64,000 nt of DNA from Kitasatospora papulosa. Its GTDB lineage: Bacteria > Actinomycetota > Actinomycetes > Streptomycetales > Streptomycetaceae. Under the pieces are notes generated by a model. The model was not told the DNA's origin, made no database searches, and saw nothing but the letters and a program-made list of their open reading frames with translations. This document shows positions 44,799 through 53,179 of this stretch, piece after piece (positions within the stretch are counted from its first letter, which is position 1; every line of letters starts with the position of its first letter). The translations under genes were made by a program, and so were the position numbers. The stretch is from positions 62,001 to 126,000 of the forward strand of contig NZ_JNYQ01000011.1 of assembly GCF_000717245.1 (NCBI RefSeq), written 5' to 3'.

Positions 44799-44867
44799 GC
44801 CATGTGTCTGTTTTGGGGTCTATAGCGTCATTCATCCTGTGGGATGTGCGACAAAAGGCCCTTTCCG

Positions 44868-44896
44868 TTTGGTGAGGGAAAGCGCCCCGCTCTAGC
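44868..44896 (+). promoter_or_regulatory. Candidate promoter of the M23 peptidase transcript
   Basis: TTTGGT (44868-44873) and TCTAGC (44891-44896) are 17 bp apart, about 50 bp before the riboswitch. The match to the housekeeping consensus is moderate. Confidence 0.35.
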
Positions 44897-44949
44897 GTCG
44901 GCCCGGCTGTCCGCCGGACGACTGCCGCGCCCGCGGCGCCGGACAGCCA

Positions 44950-45095
44950 TCGCCGAGTCCCCGTCAGGCGCGAGCCTGGGGAGCCGGGGACCCACGAAGT
45001 CCCTGGGGTGAATCGGATCTCCGTGCCTCGTCAGAGGTCCGGCGGCCCGTAGGAGACCTTCCTGCTCCGAACCCGTCAGCTAACCCGGTAGGCGA
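44950..45095 (+). ncRNA. ydaO/yuaA-type c-di-AMP riboswitch
   Basis: The leader of the M23 peptidase gene carries the conserved ydaO blocks in order: GAGCCGGGGACCCA (44981-44994), GGGGTGAATC (45005-45014), and CGAACCCGTCAGCTAACC (45068-45085) ending in GGTAGGCGA. The terminal helix can form between TCGCC (44950-44954) and GGCGA (45091-45095). This class binds cyclic di-AMP and usually switches expression off. In Streptomyces it is known upstream of cell-wall hydrolase genes, which fits the gene downstream. The ribosome site follows within 15 nt of the aptamer, so either termination or translation could be controlled. Confidence 0.9.
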
Positions 45096-45121
45096 GAAGG
45101 AAGGAAAGGACCAGCCCCTCC

Positions 45122-45913
45122 ATGGCGTTCATCCGTGCCACCGGGAAGCACCGTGCCCCGAGCCGACTGACGCGCAAGAGTGCCAAGGTCGCCGGCATCG
45201 CCGCCCTGGCCACCACCGGCGTCATCGGTGCCACGGCCTCCCCGGCCCTCGCCGCGGACTCCGAGGTCACCGCCGGCAGCACCGGCCTCACCCAGACCGT
45301 CGCCCTCGACACCACCCTCGCCGCCCAGATCGAGGCCCAGGCGAAGGCCCAGAAGCAGCAGGCGGACGCCGCCGCGAAGGCCGCGGCCGAAGCCAAGGCG
45401 AAGGCGGAGGCCAAGGCCGAGACCGAGCGCAAGGCCGAGGCCCGCGCCAAGGAGGCCCGCGAGGAGAAGGCACGTGCCGCCCGCGCCGCCGAGCGCGCCC
45501 GGCTGAACGCCTTCCACCTGCCGGTCGCCGGATCCCACGTCACCACCGGATACCGGTCCGGCGGCGCCCTCTGGTCCTCCGGCAGCCACTCCGGCGTGGA
45601 CTTCCAGGCCGCTTCCGGCAGCTCCGTCCTCGCCGTCGGCGCCGGCACGGTCGTCGAGGCCGGCTGGGGCGGCGCGTACGGCAACAACATCGTGCTCAGG
45701 ATGAAGGACGGCACGTACACCCAGTACGGCCACCTCTCCTCGATCGGCGTCTCCGTCGGCCAGAGCGTCGGCTCGGGCGAGCAGATCGGCCTCTCCGGCT
45801 CGACCGGCAACTCCACCGGTCCTCACCTGCACTTCGAAGCCCGCACCACCCCCGAGTACGGCTCGGACATGGACCCCGTCGCCTACCTCCGTGCCCACGG
45901 CGTCCAGGTCTGA
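45122..45913 (+). CDS. Secreted M23 (LytM) peptidoglycan endopeptidase
   Basis: A 263-aa exported cell-wall hydrolase. The signal peptide ends near residue 44 (SPALA). Residues 65-130 are an Ala/Lys/Glu-rich coiled coil, probably a regulatory or wall-spanning arm. Residues 132-255 are the LytM domain with zinc ligands His156 and Asp160 (HSGVD) and His237 in the HxH motif (PHLHFEA, His235/His237), plus His204. It is expected to cut peptide cross-links. The ATG at 45122 follows AAGGAAGGAAAGGA. Expression is predicted to be governed by the c-di-AMP riboswitch directly upstream. Confidence 0.95.
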   Translation: MAFIRATGKHRAPSRLTRKSAKVAGIAALATTGVIGATASPALAADSEVTAGSTGLTQTVALDTTLAAQIEAQAKAQKQQADAAAKAAAEAKAKAEAKAETERKAEARAKEAREEKARAARAAERARLNAFHLPVAGSHVTTGYRSGGALWSSGSHSGVDFQAASGSSVLAVGAGTVVEAGWGGAYGNNIVLRMKDGTYTQYGHLSSIGVSVGQSVGSGEQIGLSGSTGNSTGPHLHFEARTTPEYGSDMDPVAYLRAHGVQV

Positions 45914-45943
45914 CCCCACGCAGCGCGACACCGTGTCCGGACG

Positions 45944-45987
45944 GACACGACGAAGGCCCCGGCATCCGCCGGGGCCTTCGTCGTGTC
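45944..45987 (+). terminator. Strong hairpin terminator after the M23 gene
   Basis: A perfect 20-bp stem (45944-45963 with 45968-45987) with loop ATCC. Confidence 0.85.
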
Positions 45988-46148
45988 ACCTTCGAAGGCG
46001 CCCGCCGGAGTCCTCGCGGAAGTGCTTCCTGGCCAAAAGATATCCATGGATTCCACCCCGCCGTCGGAAATTCAGGCCGGTTGCAATAGAGTCACAGAAC
46101 AGGCGTCGATCGGCCGCGTTTCGCGGGGATTAAGGCGGAGGTTCGGAC

Positions 46149-46853
46149 ATGCGCATTCCCGCGCATTCGGTATGCACGGCAATCCGTGACGACATCGTCT
46201 CCGGTGTCTTCGAGCGGGGTGGCCGCCTCACCGAAGAGGTGCTCGCGCGCCGGTACGGCGTCTCCCGCGTCCCGGTGCGAGAGGCGCTGCGCACCCTGGA
46301 GTCCGAAGGGTTCGTGGTCACCCGCCGGCACGCCGGCGCCTGCGTCGCGGAACCCACGGAGCAGGAGGCCGCGGACCTCCTCGAGATGCGCATGCTCCTG
46401 GAGCCCCTCGGTGCCGCCCGAGCCGCCCAGCGCCGGACCGAGGCACATCTCAAGGTGCTCCGCGGCTTGGTCAGGCTCGGGCAGGAGCGGGTGCGCAGGG
46501 GTGAGGGGGAGGACCTGCGTTCCCTGGGAGGCTGGTTCCACGAGACGCTCGCCCAGGCGTCGGGCAGTCCCGCGCTGATCGCGCTCCTCACCCAGCTCCG
46601 GCACAAGATCGCCTGGATGTACGCCGTCGAGGCGCCGGTCCGCCCCGCCGACTCGTGGGCCGAACACGGCGCCCTCGTCGACGCCGTCGCGCGCCGTGAC
46701 GCGGAGCGGGCCCGGGCACTCGCCGCCCAGCACGCGGAGCGGGCCGCCGCCGCGCACCGGCTGCGGCGCCCGGACCACTCCGTGCGCGCGGCGGGCGCGG
46801 CCCGGGTGAGAAGTTCGCAACACCCCGTAAACATCGCGGGAGTCCGCCATTAA
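46149..46853 (+). CDS. GntR/FadR-family transcriptional regulator
   Basis: A 234-aa regulator with an N-terminal winged helix (residues 5-70, VCTAIRDDIVSGVFERGGRLTEEVLARRYGVSRVPVREALRTLESEGFV) and a helical FCD-like effector domain (about 78-210, with the EMRMLLEPLGAARAA, WFHETLAQASGSPAL and EHGALVDAVARRD segments). Its ligand and targets are unknown. The ATG at 46149 follows GGCGGAGG. It is convergent with ptsH; a GTATAC-containing word lies just after its stop. Confidence 0.88.
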   Translation: MRIPAHSVCTAIRDDIVSGVFERGGRLTEEVLARRYGVSRVPVREALRTLESEGFVVTRRHAGACVAEPTEQEAADLLEMRMLLEPLGAARAAQRRTEAHLKVLRGLVRLGQERVRRGEGEDLRSLGGWFHETLAQASGSPALIALLTQLRHKIAWMYAVEAPVRPADSWAEHGALVDAVARRDAERARALAAQHAERAAAAHRLRRPDHSVRAAGAARVRSSQHPVNIAGVRH

Positions 46854-46960
46854 CAATTGCGCCGTATACAAAGAGAGTAATTGCCGGAGGGCTTTCTTTT
46901 CGCTGCCCTGATTCAGGTTTTTGCGGGTGCTGTGTATGCCGTTTCGGCGAGTGTGCGGTG

Positions 46961-46982
46961 CCGGATCCGGATCCGGATCCGG
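46961..46982. repeat. Triple GGATCC tandem repeat
   Basis: GGATCC occurs three times in a row inside a 22-bp self-complementary stretch next to the ptsH terminator. Confidence 0.6.
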
Positions 46983-47025
46983 AAAAAGAGAAAGCCGCAG
47001 ACCCCCTGGGGGTGCCGCGGCTTTC
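46981..47025 (-). terminator. Intrinsic terminator of ptsH
   Basis: On the minus strand GAAAGCCGC (47025-47017) pairs with GCGGCTTTC (46998-46990) around an inner CCCC/GGGG helix and is followed by CTCTTTTTCC. It is a canonical terminator shape. Confidence 0.8.
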
Positions 47026-47058
47026 CATGAAAATGATTCCGGCGGGAAGTGGCCGGGA

Positions 47059-47340
47059 TCAGACGGTCTCCGGGAGCTCCTCGAGCCCTTCGGCCACCAG
47101 CTTCGCCAGACGGTCCAGGGCGACCTCTGCGTTGTCGGCCTCGGACGCGAGCACGATCTCCTCGCCGCCCTGGGCGCCCAGGCCGAGCACCGCGAGCATC
47201 GACGCGGCGTTGACCGGGTTGCCGTCGGCCTTGGCGATCGTCACGGGAACGCCGGAGGCCGTGGCGGCACGGACGAAGATGGAAGCGGGGCGGGCGTGCA
47301 GGCCCTCGGCCCAACCGACGTTGACGCGGCGCTCAGCCAT
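47059..47340 (-). CDS. ptsH: HPr, phosphocarrier protein of the PTS
   Basis: A 93-aa phosphocarrier between enzyme I and sugar-specific EIIA proteins. Phospho-acceptor His15 lies in EGLHARPAS, and the regulatory serine region is at NAASML (Ser47). The Arg17 partner is conserved. The ATG at 47340 gives the standard family N-terminus (MAERRVNVG) and follows GAAGGG; an upstream in-frame ATG adds only five residues. It is monocistronic, away from other PTS genes, as is usual in Streptomyces, and ends in an intrinsic terminator. Confidence 0.95.
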   Translation of the reverse strand: MAERRVNVGWAEGLHARPASIFVRAATASGVPVTIAKADGNPVNAASMLAVLGLGAQGGEEIVLASEADNAEVALDRLAKLVAEGLEELPETV

Positions 47341-47493
47341 GGTTCTGCCCTTCACGTAACGATGAGTTGTCTAGACCAGTCTCTCATGCGGTGCGGACTG
47401 CTGTGCCGGGTACCGGCCGACCGGTCGCCCACCGCCCGCCGGCTCCCCAGCGTGCCCCTGTCACCGTCCGGCCGAGACCCGTGCCCCGGGCCG

Positions 47494-47499
47494 TAGGCT
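47494..47499 (+). promoter_or_regulatory. -10-like hexamer of a probably leaderless mRNA
   Basis: TAGGCT ends 6 nt before the ATG at 47506, and no ribosome site is present. Confidence 0.45.
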
Positions 47500-47505
47500 T
47501 TGCCC

Positions 47506-50457
47506 ATGGAGCCCACTCCGGAGCAGAGTCCGCATCACGCGTACCCCGACCACTGGGAGGCGGACGTGGTGCTCCGCGACGGTGGCACCGCGCGCGTCAG
47601 GCCCATCACCACGGACGACGCCGAGCGGCTGGTCAGCTTCTACGAGCAGGTGTCCGACGAGTCGAAGTACTACCGCTTCTTCGCCCCGTATCCACGTCTC
47701 TCCGCCCGGGACGTGCACCGCTTCACCCATCACGACTACGTCGACCGGGTGGGGCTGGCCGTCACGGTCGGCGGCGAGTTCATCGCCACCGTCCGCTACG
47801 ACCGGATCGACGACCGGGGCAGGCCCGCCTCCGCCCCGGCGGACGAGGCGGAGGTCGCCTTCCTCGTGCAGGACGCCCACCAGGGCCGCGGGGTGGCCTC
47901 GGCCCTCCTCGAACACATCGCCGCGGTGGCCAGGGAGCGGGGCATCCGCCGCTTCGCCGCCGAGGTGCTGCCCGCCAACAACAAGATGATCAAAGTGTTC
48001 CGGGACGCCGGGTTCACCCAGCAGCGCAGCTTCGAGGACGGCTCCGTCCACCTCACCCTCGACCTGGAACCCACCGCCGAGTCGCTCGCCGTCCAGCGCG
48101 CCCGCGAACAGCGCGCCGAAGCGCGTTCGGTCCAGCGCCTGCTGGCCCCCGGATCCGTCGCCGTCATCGGCGTCGGCCGTGCGCCCGGCGGCGTCGGCCG
48201 GACCGTGCTGCGCAATCTCCTCGGCTCCGGCTTCACCGGACGCACGTACGCGGTGAACACGTCGTTCGCCGACGACCTCGGCACGGTCGAGGGGGTGCCC
48301 GCCCACCGCTCCGTGGGCGGGATCGGCGAGCAGGTCGACCTCGCGGTCGTCGCCGTCCCGGCCGACCGGGTGCCCGAGGTCGTCGCCGACTGCGGGGAAC
48401 ACGGTGTCCAGGGAATCGTCGTCCTCTCCGCCGGCTACGCCGAGCGCGGCGCCGAGGGGCGGGAGCGCCAGCGGGAACTGGTGCGGCAGGCGCGTTCGTA
48501 CGGCATGCGCATCATCGGCCCGAACGCCTTCGGCATCATCAACACCTCCGAATCGGTCCGCCTCAACGCCTCCCTCGCCCCCGAGTCGCCCAAGGCCGGG
48601 CGCATCGGACTCTTCACCCAGTCCGGAGCCATCGGGATCGCCCTCCTGTCCGGGCTGCACCGCCGGGGTGCCGGACTGTCGGCCTTCATCTCCGCAGGCA
48701 ACCGTGCCGACGTCTCGGGCAACGACTTCCTGCAGTACTGGTACGAGGACCAGGGCACCGACGTCGCCCTGCTGTACCTCGAATCACTCGGCAATCCGCG
48801 CAAGTTCACCCGGCTCGCCCGGCGGACCGCCGCCGTGAAGCCCGTGGTCGTGGTGAAGGGCGCCCGGCACAGCGGGACCAACCCGCCCGGCCACGCCGTA
48901 CCCGTCAGCCGCATCCCCGACGCGACGGTCTCCGCGCTGATGCGTCAGGCCGGGGTGATCCGCGTCGACACCGTGACGGAGATGGTCGACGTCGGCCTGC
49001 TCCTCGCCGGCCAGCCCCTGCCGGACGGTCCACGGGTGGCGATCCTCGGCAACTCGGAGTCGCTCGGCCTCCTCACCTACGACGCCTGTCTGGCCGAGGG
49101 GCTGCGCCCGCGCCCGCCCCGCGACCTCACCACGGAGGCGAGTCCGCGGGACTTCCGGCGCGCACTGGCCGAGGCGCTCGCCGACCGGACGTGCGACGCC
49201 GTGATCGTGACCGCGATCCCCTGGGTCGGTGAGAACGGCGAGGCGCTGACCGGCGAGGGCGAGGTCCTGGCGGCCGCCCTGCGTGAGGCGGCGACCACCG
49301 GCCCCGCGAAGCCGGTGGCGGTGGTGCACGTGGAGATGGGCGGCCTTGCCCAGGCCCTCGCCGCCGCCACGAGCACGGCCAACCAGCCAGGGCCGGCCAA
49401 CCAGCCAGGGCCGGCCGACCGGCCCGGGCCGCATCCGGCCGCCGCGGCCCCGCAGGCGCGGACCTCTTCCCCGGCCGCGTCCGCCGCCACTCGGCCGGGC
49501 AGGTCCGGCGCGGGCGCCGCCACCGACAGCGCCGACACCACCGACAGTGCGGACGCCACCGACGGCACCAGGCCCTCCGCCGGGCGGATCCCCGCCTACC
49601 CCGCCGCCGAGCGAGCCGTGCGCGCGCTCGCCGAGGTGGTGAAGTACGCCCAGTGGCGACGTCACGCGGCGGCTCCCGGCAAGGTGCCCGAATTCCTGGA
49701 CGAGACCATCGACGAGCACGCCACCGCCGGGCTGATCGAGACGCTCCTCGGCCCGGACCCCGACCCCCGTGGCCGTCCCCTCACCCACGACGAGGCGCGC
49801 GAACTGCTCGCCGGCTACGGAGTGCCGGTACGGCCGGCGCTCCCCGCGCCCGACCCGGAGGCCGCCGTCGCCGCCGCCGCGGAGCTCGGCTACCCGGTCG
49901 CCCTCAAGACCACCGCACCCCATCTGAGGCATCGCGCCGACCTCGGAGGTGTCCGGCTCGACCTCGTGAACGAGAACGCCCTGCGCAGGGCGTACGACGA
50001 ACTCACCGAGCTGCTCGGTACACCCGCCGAACTCCGGCCCGTCGTCCAGGCCATGGTGCCCAGGGGGGTCGACACCGTCGTCAGGGCGTCCATCGACGCG
50101 GCCGCCGGAGCCGTCCTCTCCTTCGGCCTGGCCGGTGCGCCCTCCGAGCTGCTGGGCGACACGGCCCACCGCCTGGTACCCGCCACCGACCGCGACGTCG
50201 CCGAGCTGATCCGGTCCATCAGGGCTGCTCCGGTGCTGTTCGGCTGGCGCGGCGCCGCTCCGGCGGACACCGCGGCGCTCGAAGAGCTGCTCCTGAGGGT
50301 GTCCCGGCTGGTCGACGACCACCCCGAGGTGGTCTCGGTGGCCCTGGAACCCGTCGTCGTGGCCACGCAGGGCCTGACGGTCCTCGGGGCGACCGTCCGG
50401 CTGGCCCCGCCGCCCGCCCGCAGCGATCTCGGCCCCCGCCGGCTCCCCAGCTACTGA
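47506..50457 (+). CDS. patA: GNAT-first protein acyltransferase/NDP-forming acyl-CoA synthetase (PatA type)
   Basis: A 983-aa multidomain protein. An N-terminal GNAT acetyltransferase (about 18-185; acetyl-CoA site HQGRGVASALL) is followed by CoA-binding and ligase domains of NDP-forming acyl-CoA synthetases (about 205-620; SVAVIGVGRAPGGVG, IIGPNAFGIINT, TQSGAIGIALL). A low-complexity linker (about 625-705) with NQPGPA repeats comes next, then an ATP-grasp domain (about 745-983). The GNAT-first order matches the PatA described in S. lividans that acetylates acyl-CoA synthetases, rather than enterobacterial Pat. The ATG at 47506 is preferred over TTG 47500. Confidence 0.85.
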   Translation: MEPTPEQSPHHAYPDHWEADVVLRDGGTARVRPITTDDAERLVSFYEQVSDESKYYRFFAPYPRLSARDVHRFTHHDYVDRVGLAVTVGGEFIATVRYDRIDDRGRPASAPADEAEVAFLVQDAHQGRGVASALLEHIAAVARERGIRRFAAEVLPANNKMIKVFRDAGFTQQRSFEDGSVHLTLDLEPTAESLAVQRAREQRAEARSVQRLLAPGSVAVIGVGRAPGGVGRTVLRNLLGSGFTGRTYAVNTSFADDLGTVEGVPAHRSVGGIGEQVDLAVVAVPADRVPEVVADCGEHGVQGIVVLSAGYAERGAEGRERQRELVRQARSYGMRIIGPNAFGIINTSESVRLNASLAPESPKAGRIGLFTQSGAIGIALLSGLHRRGAGLSAFISAGNRADVSGNDFLQYWYEDQGTDVALLYLESLGNPRKFTRLARRTAAVKPVVVVKGARHSGTNPPGHAVPVSRIPDATVSALMRQAGVIRVDTVTEMVDVGLLLAGQPLPDGPRVAILGNSESLGLLTYDACLAEGLRPRPPRDLTTEASPRDFRRALAEALADRTCDAVIVTAIPWVGENGEALTGEGEVLAAALREAATTGPAKPVAVVHVEMGGLAQALAAATSTANQPGPANQPGPADRPGPHPAAAAPQARTSSPAASAATRPGRSGAGAATDSADTTDSADATDGTRPSAGRIPAYPAAERAVRALAEVVKYAQWRRHAAAPGKVPEFLDETIDEHATAGLIETLLGPDPDPRGRPLTHDEARELLAGYGVPVRPALPAPDPEAAVAAAAELGYPVALKTTAPHLRHRADLGGVRLDLVNENALRRAYDELTELLGTPAELRPVVQAMVPRGVDTVVRASIDAAAGAVLSFGLAGAPSELLGDTAHRLVPATDRDVAELIRSIRAAPVLFGWRGAAPADTAALEELLLRVSRLVDDHPEVVSVALEPVVVATQGLTVLGATVRLAPPPARSDLGPRRLPSY
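49381..49416 (+). repeat. 18-bp tandem repeat inside the patA linker
   Basis: The unit AACCAGCCAGGGCCGGCC occurs at 49381-49398 and 49399-49416, followed by a degenerate third copy, and encodes NQPGPA units. The repeat keeps frame, so copy-number changes would alter only linker length. Confidence 0.75.
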
Positions 50458-50517
50458 GCGGGCACGGGCCCGCGAGGGAACCCGCGCACGGAGTCCCCGG
50501 CAGTCACCGGCCCCCCG

Positions 50518-50523
50518 TAGGAT
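50518..50523 (+). promoter_or_regulatory. -10-like hexamer of a probably leaderless mRNA
   Basis: TAGGAT ends 7 nt before the ATG at 50531. Confidence 0.45.
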
Positions 50524-50530
50524 GGTCTGC

Positions 50531-51127
50531 ATGGCAAAGACCGGTACGACGACCCAGGGGCTGCGCGCGGCGATCGAGCGCAGCGGCTACTACCCGGCCC
50601 TCGTGGCCGAGGCGGTGGAGGCCGCCGTCGGCGGGGAGCCGGTCGCTTCGTACCTGGTGCACCAGGAGACCACCTTCGACTCCAACGAGGTCCGCCGCCA
50701 CGTCACGGTCCTCGTCCTGACGGACACCCGCTTCATCGTGAGCCACACCGACGAGCAGGCCGCCGACACGAGCTCCCCGACGCCGTATGCCACGACGTCC
50801 ACCGAGTCGGTCAAGCTCGACCGGATCTCGTCCGTCGTGGTCAGCCGCGTGGTCGCCAACCCCGAGAAGTACGTGCCGGGCACGCTGCCCCGCGAGGTCG
50901 TCCTGACCATCGGCTGGGGCGCCGTCTCCCGCATCGACCTCGAGCCCGCGGCCTGCGGCGACCCCAACTGCGAGGCCGACCACGGCTACACCGGCAGCTC
51001 CACCGCCGACGACCTGAGCCTCCGTGTCAGCGAGGCCGGGGACGGCCCGGACACGGTGCGTCAGACCCTCGCGTTCGCCCAGTGCCTCTCCGAGGCGACG
51101 GCCGCGACAGCGCCGGCCACCCGCTGA
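50531..51127 (+). CDS. DUF5998 family protein
   Basis: A 198-aa soluble protein of an actinobacterial family with no known activity. Visible are the N-terminal helix LRAAIERSGYYPALVAEAVEAAV, a beta-rich centre (HVTVLVLTDTRFIVSHTDE, resembling a PH-like fold), SVVVSRVVANPEKY, and a Cys-containing loop CGDPNCEADHGYTG that may bind metal. The ATG at 50531 is preferred over the weak in-frame codon at 50522. Its stop overlaps the start of the phosphodiesterase gene (TGATG), so the two proteins are probably made together and may work together. Confidence 0.82.
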   Translation: MAKTGTTTQGLRAAIERSGYYPALVAEAVEAAVGGEPVASYLVHQETTFDSNEVRRHVTVLVLTDTRFIVSHTDEQAADTSSPTPYATTSTESVKLDRISSVVVSRVVANPEKYVPGTLPREVVLTIGWGAVSRIDLEPAACGDPNCEADHGYTGSSTADDLSLRVSEAGDGPDTVRQTLAFAQCLSEATAATAPATR

Positions 51128-52314
51128 TGGTCCAGCCCGCCTGGCAGGACCCCGTCCTGCTCGCTCCCGAGGCCGCGCCCGTACCCGAGTACGGCACCGG
51201 ATCTCTCGCGGATCTGCTGCCGACGCTCGTCGCGGGGCAGGGCGTACCCGGCTTCGAGGCGATGATCCCGGAGCTCACCCCCGCCGACCGGAACTGCGTC
51301 TTCCTGATCGACGGGCTCGGCTGGGAGCAGATCAAGGCCCACCCGGACGAGGCCCCCTTCCTGCACTCGCTGCTGCCCACCTCCCGCGGCGGCACCGGCC
51401 GGCCGATCACCTCGGGGTTCCCTTCCACCACGGCGACCTCGCTCGCCTCGGTCGGTACGGGCCTCCCCCCGGGCGAGCACGGCCTCCCCGGCTACACGGC
51501 GCGCAACCCGGAGACGGGCGCGCTGATGAACCAGCTCCGCTGGAAGCCGTGGACGGCGCTCAAGCCCTGGCAGCCGTACCCCACGGTCTTCCAGCTGGCC
51601 GACGCCGCGGGCGTCCGCACCGCGCAGGTCTCCGCCCCCGGCTTCGAGCAGACCCCCCTGACCAAGGTCGCGCTCAGCGGCGGCTCCTTCCTCGGCCGTC
51701 TCACCGGCGAGGACCGGATGGACCTCGCCGCCGAGCGGCTCGCCGCCGGTGACAGGTCGCTCGTCTACACGTACTACAGCGAGGTCGACGGCCAGGGGCA
51801 CCGCTTCGGCGTCGACTCCGACGCGTGGCGGGGCCAGCTCATGTACGTCGACGGACTCGCCCGGCGCCTCGCCGAGCAGCTGCCTCCCCGTTCGGCGCTG
51901 TACGTCACCGCCGACCACGGCATGATCGACATCCCGTTCGACGAGGAGTCCCGTATCGACTTCGACGAGGACTGGGAGCTCGGCGCCGGCGTCGCCCTGC
52001 TGGGCGGCGAGGGCCGCGCCCGCCACGTCTACGCGGTCCCCGGTGCCCAGGCGGACGTGCTGACCGTCTGGCGCGAGGTGCTCGGCGAGCAGTTCTGGGT
52101 GGCGAGCCGCGACGAGGCCATAGCGGCGGGCTGGTTCGGCCCGAGGATCGACGAGCGGGTGTACGGCAGGATCGGTGACGTGGTGGCGGCCGCGCACGAC
52201 GACGTGGTGATCACCGCTTCGGCCAACGAGCCCCACGAGTCCGCGATGGTGGGCATGCACGGTTCGCTGACCCCCGTGGAACAGCTGGTCCCGCTCCTCG
52301 AAGTACGCTCGTAG
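51127..52314 (+). CDS. Nucleotide pyrophosphatase/phosphodiesterase (alkaline phosphatase superfamily)
   Basis: A 395-aa hydrolase. It has a metal-binding FLIDGLGW near residue 60, the catalytic Thr/Ser region FPSTTATSLASVGTG (about 100) and metal ligands in YYSEVDGQGHRFG (about 220) and TADHGMIDI (about 263), the arrangement of NPP-type enzymes. It likely hydrolyses phosphodiester or pyrophosphate bonds of nucleotides, but substrate choice cannot be seen. No signal peptide is evident, so it is probably cytoplasmic. It is translationally coupled to the DUF5998 gene. Confidence 0.9.
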   Translation: MVQPAWQDPVLLAPEAAPVPEYGTGSLADLLPTLVAGQGVPGFEAMIPELTPADRNCVFLIDGLGWEQIKAHPDEAPFLHSLLPTSRGGTGRPITSGFPSTTATSLASVGTGLPPGEHGLPGYTARNPETGALMNQLRWKPWTALKPWQPYPTVFQLADAAGVRTAQVSAPGFEQTPLTKVALSGGSFLGRLTGEDRMDLAAERLAAGDRSLVYTYYSEVDGQGHRFGVDSDAWRGQLMYVDGLARRLAEQLPPRSALYVTADHGMIDIPFDEESRIDFDEDWELGAGVALLGGEGRARHVYAVPGAQADVLTVWREVLGEQFWVASRDEAIAAGWFGPRIDERVYGRIGDVVAAAHDDVVITASANEPHESAMVGMHGSLTPVEQLVPLLEVRS

Positions 52315-52370
52315 CCCACGTTTCCGTTCCCGCACCTCCCCCCCCACCTTCGAAAGGCGCCCACCTTCTC

Positions 52371-53021
52371 ATGCCCGAGCTCGTGTTCTTCTCCGGAACG
52401 ATGGATTGCGGAAAGAGCACACTGGCTCTCCAGATCGCCCACAACCGGTCCGCGCGCGGGCTGCAGGGTGTGATCTTCACCCGCGACGACCGGGCGGGGG
52501 AGGGGAAGCTCTCGTCACGGCTCGGCCTGGTGACGCAGGCGGTCGAGGCCGCCCCGGGGATGGACCTCTACGGCTACCTCGTGGGCCGGATGTCGAAGGG
52601 CGACAAGGTCGACCATGTGATCGTGGACGAGGCCCAGTTCCTGGCTCCCGAGCAGATCGACCAACTGGCGCGTGTGGTCGACGAGCTCGGTCTCGACGTG
52701 TTCGCCTTCGGCATCACCACGGACTTCCGCACCAAGCTCTTCCCCGGCTCGCAGCGTCTGATCGAACTGGCGGACCGGCTGGAGACGCTCCAGGTCGAGG
52801 CGATGTGCTGGTGCGGCGCCCGCGCCACGCACAACGCCCGTACGGTGGGCGGGGTCATGGTGGTCGAGGGGGAACAGGTCGTCGTCGGTGACGTGGACCG
52901 GCCGGCCGCGGACATCGGTTACGAGGTCCTCTGCCGCCGCCACCACCGCCGCCACATGACGAGCGCCGCGTCCCACGCGGGTGCGCTGTCGCCGGACGTC
53001 CTTCCGGTCAACCACGCCTGA
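52371..53021 (+). CDS. tdk: Thymidine kinase
   Basis: A 216-aa type II thymidine kinase for pyrimidine salvage. It has Walker A GTMDCGKST (9-17), the DEAQF motif (86-90), and a C-terminal zinc site built from CWC (146-148) and CRRHHRR (about 192). The lasso region before it is present. The ATG at 52371 follows GAAAGGCG. It lies 56 nt after the phosphodiesterase gene and could be co-transcribed; all three genes 50531-53021 concern or may concern nucleotides. Confidence 0.93.
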   Translation: MPELVFFSGTMDCGKSTLALQIAHNRSARGLQGVIFTRDDRAGEGKLSSRLGLVTQAVEAAPGMDLYGYLVGRMSKGDKVDHVIVDEAQFLAPEQIDQLARVVDELGLDVFAFGITTDFRTKLFPGSQRLIELADRLETLQVEAMCWCGARATHNARTVGGVMVVEGEQVVVGDVDRPAADIGYEVLCRRHHRRHMTSAASHAGALSPDVLPVNHA

Positions 53022-53179
53022 CCGCAGGCCTCAGGGGCACCCGCGGCCGCCGGGGAACTCCGGCGAGCTCGCTCCGGCACGGGGCGCCATCCGCCCGGCT
53101 TCCGCGCAACATCCCTGTGGGCGGACCCGGTTGGCGCCGTCACGCGCACGCCGTCGCCGGGGCCGCGGCCCGGAGGGGC

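Noticed and set aside
46860..46872. GTATACAA word as a FadR/GntR operator
   Set aside because: It lies after the regulator's stop and before a convergent terminator, where no promoter is evident.
47026..47040. TGAAAATGATT word resembling half of a Zur box
   Set aside because: The last four positions do not match the palindrome, and the site lies after the ptsH stop between convergent genes, not in a promoter.
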